In this document: positions 7,025 to 13,046 of the stretch, piece by piece | How the letters are laid out: each line of letters starts with the position of its first letter | How positions within the stretch are numbered: position 1 is the first letter of the stretch | DNA from: a virus | Length of the DNA stretch: 22,243 nucleotides | IMG/VR virus record: IMGVR_UViG_3300048597_000226 | Coordinates: 1-22,243 of that record | Reading direction: 5' to 3' (one strand) | Position numbers and translations under genes: made by a program | Notes under the pieces: generated by a model | Databases searched by the model: none | What the model was told of the DNA's origin: nothing | The model's input: only the letters and a program-made list of their open reading frames with translations

Positions 7025-9076
7025 CTAGAACGCGTGCTCCAGCTCGCTGTTCGACCAACCCGGAACAGAACAAGGAATACAGGGTTGGTCGAACACGCTC
7101 GATTCCGGCCGGCAATCGTCGTCGAATTCGCCCGGTTCGGGTCGGCGGTGCCCGCCGTACCGGATCTTGCCGAGCGGCAGGTCGAGCAGCCGCTTGAGGA
7201 CCCGCTCCCGGGCCGACTTCGACCGGTGGCCGAGGCGGATCTGGCGGTAACGGACGATCCGCCAGCGGTGGCTGTTCGGGATCTCGACGGGCTCGATGGC
7301 GACCTTCTCCCGGGCAAGCCGCTCCTCGGTCGCTTCGTCGTCGAAGCCGTCGCTGACGACCGCCAGGAGCTTGTAGTCGTGCTTCGACTTCTCCCGCTTC
7401 GGGAGCGACCAGCCGCGCGAGCTGCCGCCCGGCTTGCGGTGGCCGTCGAAGAGGTTGATGCAGCGGATGAGCATGGCGACCGCCTCATCCTTCGGCGTCT
7501 CAGTGGCCCCGGCGAACGGCACGTTGGCGACGATCAGGCGGATCCCGGGCTCGGGGGTGTCGACGAAGAAGTACTCGCCCTTCTGGCGGCGGATGCGGGC
7601 GACGATCGTGGTCTGCTGATCGCGGGGTGCCTCGATGGCCCAGACGCTCTCACCGGCCACGCCGGCGATCCGGCAGCGGTAGTTGATGGCCCACTCGCCG
7701 CGGTGCAGGTGGCCGCAGGCGGGGCACGACCAGGCCTCGCAGCGGGGCTGGATCAGGCAGAAGATCTTCTCGTCCGTCTTCTGGTCGGTGCGTTCGGTGA
7801 CGATGGTGCGGGCACGCGGGCACGGTGCGAACTCGTGCCGGATCTTCTCGATCTCGGCGGCGGCCGTGCCGACGATGTCGGGCTTCGTGGCCTGCTCATT
7901 GCGGCGGCGTCGCTCGACCTCGGAGCAGGACGGCGTACCGTCCGGGCCGGACTCGGCGATGTCCCAGCCCTCGGCGTAGTACTTGTCCCACATGCGGGCC
8001 TGCAGCTCGACATCGATGCCGTTGACGATCTTCGGCGTGTCCGGGGCAGTCTCGGCGGCCGCCTGGTCGACCTCGGCCAGGTGCTTCGCGATCCGGTTGT
8101 GCCCGACGCGGGCCCGGGCCTTGATCTTGCGGCCCTCGTCGCCTCGCTGGCGATCCTCGAGGAGGAAGCCGGTCTCGCCCGGCTGCTCGAGCGCCCACTT
8201 GCACTTCGAGCGGATCTGGGAGTCGGACCAGGGCGGCGAGCAGCCGAGGTTCCACTCGCCGATCACGTCGCAGGCTTCTTCGAGCGACAGGGCGAAGCCG
8301 CGGGTGACCCGGGTGACGACGGCGTTGGTGTGCTGCCAGCCGCCCTGCCCGGCGACGGCGACGGGCGTGCGGGCCAGGTAGGCCCGGGCCCGGTCGATGC
8401 GGCGGTCGCCGTTGACCCGCCGCAGGAACTCGGCGTACCGGACCTCCTGCGGCGTGACGCTCGGTGCGGTGGCCGCGGTGAGCTGGTCGGCGAGCCAGGC
8501 GGGCGGTGCGGCGAACGGCACGTCCCACGGTGCCGACAGCCAGCGGTACTCGTGGCCGGTGTAGTGGACGCTGGGAGCGATCTGGATGAGGTGGTTGCCG
8601 GCGAGCAGCTCGACGCCAGGGCCGAGCGTGATCGCGGACCGGCCGAAGTGCTGCTGCTGCCAACGGAAGTACCAGTGGTAACCGCCGCCGCCCGTCTCGT
8701 CCTGGGGCGTCGTCGGCAGCTCACCGTGCGTGGCGAGCAGTCGGGCGAGCGTCTCGGTACCGCCGTTGCGGGGGTCGACGTCGAGGACGGCCAGCCCGGC
8801 CCGACCGGTAGCGAGCGCCCAGCCGACCGAGCTGGGGTCGTCGTGGAACCGTTGCAGGTACAGACCGAGGACGTTGGGGTTGAGGCCGTTCTCGAGATCC
8901 CGCCACTTGCGACGCGGGTGTTTACCGGCCGAGGTGTCGCCGGGCTTGCAGCGAGAGCAGCGGCAGCTCGACTGACCGGCGGGCGGCTCGACCCGGACGC
9001 CCCACGTCGGGATCAGCGCGGCGGGGGTCGAGTCGATCCAGTATTGAAGTTCGGCGGGGGTTCGGTAGCTTTTCAT
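7025..9076 (-). CDS. bifunctional primase-polymerase (AEP) with long zinc-binding C-terminal extension
   Basis: 683 aa. The N-terminal AEP/Prim-Pol domain (about 10-230) primes and may extend DNA. It shows CRCSRC (38-43 region), GKHPRRKW, the metal-binding AVLDVDPRNGG (Asp99, Asp101), GGGGYHWYF (His134) and ELLAGNHLIQIAPS. A primase C-terminal-like helix set follows (about 250-330, ACDVIGEWN, then WSDSQIRSKCKWALEQP). The last ~320 residues form a separate region with C-x10-C-x2-C-type cysteines (PRCEAWSCPACGH) and no helicase motifs. The ATG at 9076 was chosen for its AGGAGA 7 nt upstream; it gives a protein beginning MKSYRTPAELQYWI. The helicase needed with it may be the RecD2-like protein or a host enzyme. 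Confidence 0.88.
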   Translation of the reverse strand: MKSYRTPAELQYWIDSTPAALIPTWGVRVEPPAGQSSCRCSRCKPGDTSAGKHPRRKWRDLENGLNPNVLGLYLQRFHDDPSSVGWALATGRAGLAVLDVDPRNGGTETLARLLATHGELPTTPQDETGGGGYHWYFRWQQQHFGRSAITLGPGVELLAGNHLIQIAPSVHYTGHEYRWLSAPWDVPFAAPPAWLADQLTAATAPSVTPQEVRYAEFLRRVNGDRRIDRARAYLARTPVAVAGQGGWQHTNAVVTRVTRGFALSLEEACDVIGEWNLGCSPPWSDSQIRSKCKWALEQPGETGFLLEDRQRGDEGRKIKARARVGHNRIAKHLAEVDQAAAETAPDTPKIVNGIDVELQARMWDKYYAEGWDIAESGPDGTPSCSEVERRRRNEQATKPDIVGTAAAEIEKIRHEFAPCPRARTIVTERTDQKTDEKIFCLIQPRCEAWSCPACGHLHRGEWAINYRCRIAGVAGESVWAIEAPRDQQTTIVARIRRQKGEYFFVDTPEPGIRLIVANVPFAGATETPKDEAVAMLIRCINLFDGHRKPGGSSRGWSLPKREKSKHDYKLLAVVSDGFDDEATEERLAREKVAIEPVEIPNSHRWRIVRYRQIRLGHRSKSARERVLKRLLDLPLGKIRYGGHRRPEPGEFDDDCRPESSVFDQPCIPCSVPGWSNSELEHAF

Positions 9077-9096
9077 CAGCTTTTCTCCTGTATGCT

Positions 9097-9133
9097 GCCC
9101 CGGCGGGGTCACAAATACCGCCGGGGCTTTTTT
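9097..9133 (+). terminator. intrinsic terminator on the plus strand, in front of the minus-strand primase
   Basis: A perfect 10-bp stem (GCCCCGGCGG 9097-9106, CCGCCGGGGC 9118-9127) with an 11-nt loop is followed by TTTTTT (9128-9133) on the plus strand. It has the form of a Rho-independent terminator for rightward transcription, while all genes here run leftward. On the minus strand it is a stable leader hairpin ending 6 nt before the AGGAGA of the primase. Confidence 0.75.
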
Positions 9134-9168
9134 GTTGAGTTCGTTCGCGTCAGATCCTGAGTATCGCA

Positions 9169-9411
9169 TCAGACCCCCTCCGGAACAAAATCGGCGTCGA
9201 GGATCGGCAGTCGCCGCACCCAATGCCGCGTGTTTCTGGCGGTCCCCCAGAACCGGTGCACGTGCAGCCAGCCGGACCGCCAGGCGTCGTGCTCGTAGCC
9301 TTCGTTGAGCAGGCAGTACTTGTTGTCGGTCAGCTCGTAACCGTTGAGACGGGCGTCCGAGCCTAGGTTGAACGCGATGGCCACGCGTTCGGCGGTGGTG
9401 AGTGTGGTCAT
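9169..9411 (-). CDS. small protein, weak RMF/CrpP-like pattern
   Basis: 80 aa, function not known. The segment from about residue 13 to 50 (AFNLGSDARLNGYELTDN, then EHDAWRSGWLH) follows the pattern of small proteins related to ribosome modulation factor: a Gly-spaced helix, a polar loop and a terminal W-x-x-G-W. The resemblance is by eye only and the usual NPY motif is missing. The C-terminus is basic and aromatic. The ATG at 9411 has a GGAG about 11 nt upstream. It is separated from the primase by a 92-nt gap containing the hairpin/terminator. Confidence 0.65.
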   Translation of the reverse strand: MTTLTTAERVAIAFNLGSDARLNGYELTDNKYCLLNEGYEHDAWRSGWLHVHRFWGTARNTRHWVRRLPILDADFVPEGV

Positions 9412-9427
9412 GGCAGCTCAGCTCCAG

Positions 9428-9622
9428 TCATTCCAATGGGTCTAATGACCGGATGTTTCCTTTGATCTCGTGCCACGCTGGCTTGTTGCCGATCCTGCCC
9501 AGCACAAGCCAGTGTCCGCGGCTCGTCTTGGTGACAGGCAAGCGTGCTACTCGCTCGCCGTCAGTGATCCACGCACGCCGGTAAGTGAGTCTCACCCACA
9601 CTTCGCGTATCCACTCGATCAT
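9428..9622 (-). CDS. small basic protein, unknown function
   Basis: 64 aa. No family recognised. It opens MIEWIREVWVRLTYRRAW, an amphipathic aromatic/basic helix, and then reads like a small beta-rich domain (VARLPVTKTSRGHWLVLGRI). A strong GGAGG lies 8 nt before the ATG, and the ATG overlaps the preceding stop as ATGA, so it belongs to the coupled small-gene array. Confidence 0.65.
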   Translation of the reverse strand: MIEWIREVWVRLTYRRAWITDGERVARLPVTKTSRGHWLVLGRIGNKPAWHEIKGNIRSLDPLE

Positions 9623-9852
9623 CGACCTGCCCTCCTCATTGCTGCCCGTACGTTCCCCAACTCCCCGACCACGCCCTGCCGCTGCTTGTCCGTCGCCGTG
9701 CCCCGCAGCATCGCCACCAGTGCTTCACCGTGCCGCGTCAGGAAGTGACAGCAGCCGATCCCGGACTCGCGGCCGACCTGGACCTCGGCTTCGAGGAAGC
9801 GGGCGACCAACTCGCCGTCGTCGATGAGCATGACGGGGGCGTAGAGGGTCAT
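9619..9852 (-). CDS. small protein, unknown function
   Basis: 77 aa. Not recognised. The N-terminal third (MTLYAPVMLIDDGELVARFL) is hydrophobic/acidic; the middle carries a Cys-Cys pair (IGCCHFLTRHGEALVAML), and the C-terminus is a basic helix. It is joined to both neighbours by 4-nt ATGA overlaps (start 9852 with the upstream stop, stop 9619 with the downstream start), so co-translation is likely. Confidence 0.6.
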   Translation of the reverse strand: MTLYAPVMLIDDGELVARFLEAEVQVGRESGIGCCHFLTRHGEALVAMLRGTATDKQRQGVVGELGNVRAAMRRAGR

Positions 9853-10148
9853 GGCTTGGCCGCCAGTGCCTTGCGGGCGATGTCTTCAATGTCACTAACG
9901 AGCGTCGGATAGTAATGCCTTGCGAGCGTTTCGTGATCGCTGGCGTATGGCACGCTGCATTCCACTCCGCCCGCGATCTGTTTCAACGCCGCTTCCAGGT
10001 GGATGACTCGGGCAGTCAGACTCTCGATCCGGCAGCGGTCGTGAAAAATGCAGCCGTTTTTGCACCACGGGCATTGGTCGCCGAATTTCATGCCGCTGAC
10101 CACGGCTTCGGCGGAGTCTTTCCACGCTTGGATCTCTTCGTCGGTCAT
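9849..10148 (-). CDS. small CPWC-type putative zinc-binding protein (paralogue A)
   Basis: 99 aa, starting MTDEEIQAWKDSAEAVVSGM. Cysteines are arranged C26PWC29-x3-C33-x3-H36-x2-C39, consistent with a metal site. A C-terminal helical module follows (LTARVIHLEAALKQIAGG, then SDIEDIARKALAAKP). The N-terminal half is a close paralogue of the gene at 10654-10896, and the C-terminal helix recurs in the gene at 10145-10657. The ATG at 10148 overlaps the upstream stop (ATGA), with AAGGTG just before as the ribosome-binding site. Longer in-frame extension to 10409 lies inside the neighbour and is Arg-rich, so I reject it. Function unknown. Confidence 0.75.
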   Translation of the reverse strand: MTDEEIQAWKDSAEAVVSGMKFGDQCPWCKNGCIFHDRCRIESLTARVIHLEAALKQIAGGVECSVPYASDHETLARHYYPTLVSDIEDIARKALAAKP

Positions 10149-10657
10149 GACGACACCTTCAGTGCCTTGCGGGCGATCTCGCCGGCCAGCGTGTCGGCGT
10201 CGTGCGTGTTGACGATCATTTGCAACGCCTCCTCCAGCTCGGCGACGCGGGCGAGCGACTCGGCCAGCATGTGCGTCTGGCATCGCCACGACTGGGGGCT
10301 GGCAGGCTCGGTGCCGCAGCAGCCGGGGCACGGCGGGCCGGACTGACGGTAGGCGTTGAGGGCGTTGGCTATGCGTGTTTCCGCCCTCGCTGCCACGCAC
10401 TTCTCGCACGGTGCCGCCCCAGTCTCGTAATCACATTGGCAACTGCCGCCACCGATGTACTGGAGCAGGGCTTGCAAGTGTTCCGTCTCGCACGCCTCCG
10501 CCAGCCGGTCCGCGACTTCTCGGGGGACGGTCTGGTCGTTTGCTGTGCTGACGAATGTCGCATTGCCGCAATTGCATTTCGGGCACTCAAGGTGGAATCT
10601 GTCGTGCTCGCCGCATGATTTTTTCAGCCAGTATCCGCTCGCGTTTTTCTCGCTCAC
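10145..10657 (-). CDS. cysteine-rich small protein with array C-terminal module
   Basis: 170 aa. No family recognised. Cys clusters suggest two or three zinc sites: ECPKCNCGN near residue 24, SCQCDYETGAAPCEKC near 75-90, and CPGCCG near 110 with a later C-x-T-H. The C-terminal ~35 residues (SLARVAELEEALQMIV, then EIARKALKVSS) form the helical module shared with the gene at 9849-10148. The GTG at 10657 overlaps the upstream stop (GTGA) and is preceded by AAGGCGGTG, so the start is well supported. Confidence 0.7.
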   Translation of the reverse strand: MSEKNASGYWLKKSCGEHDRFHLECPKCNCGNATFVSTANDQTVPREVADRLAEACETEHLQALLQYIGGGSCQCDYETGAAPCEKCVAARAETRIANALNAYRQSGPPCPGCCGTEPASPQSWRCQTHMLAESLARVAELEEALQMIVNTHDADTLAGEIARKALKVSS

Positions 10658-10896
10658 GGCTTCACCGCCTTTCGGTACTCGGCTTCGCAAGTTTCTGTCC
10701 ACGGCTCACCGCTTTTGATGACGCTGGCGAAGAACGCCAGGCACCGTTCAAGCTCGGCGACACGGGCGGCCAGCCGGTACCGCTGATGGTGGATGCAGTC
10801 GTTCTTCTTGCACCACGGGCACCGGTCGTCGCCCATCATGCCGCTGATCACCGCCTCGGCGGATTCCTTCCACGCTTGGATCTCTTCGTTGGTCAC
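10654..10896 (-). CDS. small CPWC-type putative zinc-binding protein (paralogue B)
   Basis: 80 aa, starting at GTG 10896 (VTNEEIQAWKESAEAVISGM). It is a near copy of paralogue A over the first ~40 residues, with CPWCKKNDCIHHQRY in the cysteine region; the last Cys of paralogue A is Tyr here, so a metal site may be altered. A coiled module LAARVAELERCLAFF follows, then a short tail ending RKAVKP. The GTG overlaps the upstream stop (GTGA) and the end AAGGCGGTGAAGCCGTGA serves the next gene. Function unknown. Confidence 0.72.
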   Translation of the reverse strand: MTNEEIQAWKESAEAVISGMMGDDRCPWCKKNDCIHHQRYRLAARVAELERCLAFFASVIKSGEPWTETCEAEYRKAVKP

Positions 10897-11576
10897 GACG
10901 ACACCACCTTTCGGAACTCCACAACCCACACCCACGGATTCGACTCCCACGGGTGCGACTTGCCGCCGTTGATCTCGTCCCAAGCCCGGGCAAACGCAAT
11001 TTCTGGGCTACTGTGGCAAAGCTTGGCCTTGTCGTAGCCGGTGCCATTGAAGACGTACCCTCCGTTCGGGAACGACTTCGCCCCTTCGGCCATCGCGTCC
11101 GCTTCGCTGATCGCCTGCAACCGCTCCACCCGCACGGCGGTTATTTCGAGCGTGATGCGTGATGCCCAGCGGGGCATGTGGATGGGTGAGTTGACGCGAT
11201 TCCTAAGTTCGCCCTTGTACGATTGCAAAAACTCATTCGGCGCGACCCGCCAATGATCTTGGCTATCGGCGGCGACGTATTTCGAGACGGTCAAGCCGTT
11301 CGGGCCTGTGTCGTTCTCCAGCCGCCACGCTTCCCGCACCCAGAGCCGGTCGCCGGGACGGCCGTAGGGGCACTTGATGCCGTGGTCCTTTGGATGGCCG
11401 GCATCGTCAAGTTCCTCGCTCGGCCAGATAGCCCACACGGGCAGACCGCCCGCCACGTCAAAAATTGCCGCCGGGCTTGTCGGCTGCGTCTTCATCACCC
11501 GCCGCGTCTGCGTCTTGTGGCCGGCGAGGATCGCCTGGACCAGCGAACCGCTGAACAGGATCGGTCGCTCTTTCAC
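10893..11576 (-). CDS. ASCH-domain-like phage protein
   Basis: 227 aa, starting at GTG 11576 (VKERPILFSGSLVQAILAGHKTQTRR). This opening is typical of a widespread phage/prophage protein with an ASCH-like (PUA-related) fold, thought to bind RNA or nucleotides. Further signatures: PYGRPGDRLWVREAW near residue 90, WASRITLEITAVRVERLQAIS near 150, and FARAWDEINGG followed by W-x-x-NPWVWVVEF at the end. The length is normal for that family. It is linked to the neighbours by GTGA overlaps on both sides. The biological role in phage growth is not established. Confidence 0.82.
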   Translation of the reverse strand: MKERPILFSGSLVQAILAGHKTQTRRVMKTQPTSPAAIFDVAGGLPVWAIWPSEELDDAGHPKDHGIKCPYGRPGDRLWVREAWRLENDTGPNGLTVSKYVAADSQDHWRVAPNEFLQSYKGELRNRVNSPIHMPRWASRITLEITAVRVERLQAISEADAMAEGAKSFPNGGYVFNGTGYDKAKLCHSSPEIAFARAWDEINGGKSHPWESNPWVWVVEFRKVVSS

Positions 11577-11938
11577 GGCGACACCGCCTTCGGCTCGCTG
11601 TCGATGTCGGCCTCGTCGGAAACGCGTTCCAGGTTGCCTGCGTTTGTGACGATCAACCCGTTCCGGCTTTTCGACAGGTAACACACTTCGTCACCTTCGA
11701 TTGCCCGCACGATGCCGGTGGCACTATGGTCCTTCTTCCACCGCACCGGATCTCCGACCTCCAGCTTGGGGACGTGCGGGCGCAGATCGCACTCGCGGTA
11801 TCCCGTGACGAGGCCGCCCCTGCTTCCCCATTGCAGGTCGTAGAGGTAACCCTGCACGTGAACCGCAACGACCGTCGCCGGCCCGCGTGCGTCGCCGTAA
11901 TCGACTTCCTGCCCCACGCTGAACTTCGGTTCGGACAT
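11573..11938 (-). CDS. small beta-rich protein with two SH3/KOW-like repeats
   Basis: 121 aa, function unknown. Two similar segments, KFSVGQEVDYGDARGPATVV and later LEVGDPVRWKKDHSATGIV, look like successive small beta-barrel (SH3/KOW-like) repeats, each opening with a G-x-x-V turn. The C-terminus is acidic. The ATG at 11938 overlaps the DnaN stop as TGATG; a GTG 3 nt earlier is also possible. The stop overlaps the ASCH gene start (GTGA) after AAGGCGGTGTCGCCGTGA. Confidence 0.65.
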   Translation of the reverse strand: MSEPKFSVGQEVDYGDARGPATVVAVHVQGYLYDLQWGSRGGLVTGYRECDLRPHVPKLEVGDPVRWKKDHSATGIVRAIEGDEVCYLSKSRNGLIVTNAGNLERVSDEADIDSEPKAVSP

Positions 11939-13044
11939 CACGCACCTGCCTTCTCGTTCATCTGTATCATCACGTGCTTGCCTTCAGACTTGCCCGCGGT
12001 GAACGTCATCGGGCGGTGCTGCTCGCACCGCATCTCGACCGTCTCGGCCTCGACCGACTGAAGGTATTCGGCCAGGTGCCGTGCGTTGATCCGCAGCTTG
12101 ACGCCCGGGCCTTTGACGGTGGCCGGGAGTCGGCCGACAAACCTGCCGAGGTCGCTCTTCGACTCGACCTCGATCTGCGAGCCGTCCGCCCACAGGCTGA
12201 ACGCCTTGTCCTCGGCCATGATCCCGGCCTGTCGGACCTTCTCCAGCATCGCGGCGCGATCGAATTTCACGACGACCTTGCGGCGGCTGTCCTCGAGCAG
12301 CGGTTCGTACGGCGGATAGACGCCTTCCCGCAGTCGACACGTGATCGTCATGGACTCGCAGGTGAACTGGATCGCGTTCTTGCTGACGCCGATGTCGACC
12401 TGCGTCTCTTCACCCATCCCCTTGATGGATGACGCTACCACCCGCAGAGCCGGCGTCGGAATGATGCACTTGCACGCAGTGAGGACGGCCGCTTCCCGGC
12501 TGACGAACGAAAGGCGGAGCGTGTCGGTCGCGACCAGGCGGAACTCAGACTCGGCCGCCTCGATTCGGACGCCGTCCATTACATGATTCGAGTTGCTCGC
12601 ACCGCGGGCCGATGCGAACGCTACGCGTCTGATCATCGTCGTCAGATCGGCGGACGTCGTTTCGACGCAGACCGGCAGGCTGCCGGGCATGTCGGGGAAG
12701 GCGTCGGCATCCTCCGTCGCGACCTCGTACGAAGCGGGCCACGCCGACACTTCGAGGCTGCCGCTGCCTTCGGACCGGAGGCTTACCGTGTCCGCGCTGC
12801 CTTCCTTCAGGATGGCGGCGACTCGCGGCGAGAGCAGTACTCGACCCGGCGTGTACGTGCCCTGCTTCGGCCGCGAGACCGACACGGTGACGTCGATGTT
12901 CGTCGCCGTCAGCGACCACGAGCCGCCGCCGTCGACGTTTAGCAGGGCGTTGCGAATCACCTTCTTCGGTGACTCTTCGGGTGCGATCCGCAGCACCGAT
13001 TCGAGGTCGCGTAGAAACGAGACACGGTTGACTTCCAGACGCAT
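11938..13044 (-). CDS. dnaN: DNA polymerase III beta subunit (sliding clamp)
   Basis: 368 aa, the usual clamp length. It forms a ring that tethers DNA polymerase and other enzymes to DNA. The three clamp domains can be followed: domain 1 from MRLEVNRVSFLRDLESVLRI with SLTATNIDVTVSV, domain 2 with DLTTMIRRVAFAS and HVMDGVRIEA, and RLVATDTLRLSFV; domain 3 with VKFDRAAMLEKVRQAGIMAE to the C-terminus. The end is KHVMIQMNEKAGA rather than the usual P-M-R-L-style tail. The start is ATG 13044, with GGGGG 7 nt upstream; an ATG at 13050 overlaps the helicase stop but sits too close to the ribosome-binding site. It belongs with the helicase gene immediately upstream. No polymerase gene is in the window. 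Confidence 0.92.
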   Translation of the reverse strand: MRLEVNRVSFLRDLESVLRIAPEESPKKVIRNALLNVDGGGSWSLTATNIDVTVSVSRPKQGTYTPGRVLLSPRVAAILKEGSADTVSLRSEGSGSLEVSAWPASYEVATEDADAFPDMPGSLPVCVETTSADLTTMIRRVAFASARGASNSNHVMDGVRIEAAESEFRLVATDTLRLSFVSREAAVLTACKCIIPTPALRVVASSIKGMGEETQVDIGVSKNAIQFTCESMTITCRLREGVYPPYEPLLEDSRRKVVVKFDRAAMLEKVRQAGIMAEDKAFSLWADGSQIEVESKSDLGRFVGRLPATVKGPGVKLRINARHLAEYLQSVEAETVEMRCEQHRPMTFTAGKSEGKHVMIQMNEKAGA

Positions 13045-13046
13045 GA

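Noticed and set aside
6554-9160. 868-codon open frame on the plus strand
   Set aside because: It is antisense to the primase-polymerase and nuclease genes, has a low-information Arg/Leu/Asp/Val composition and no domain; long antisense frames are expected at this GC content.
9849-10409. Extension of paralogue A to an upstream start
   Set aside because: The added residues are the Arg-rich shadow of the neighbouring gene; the ATG at 10148 has the array-type overlap and ribosome-binding site.
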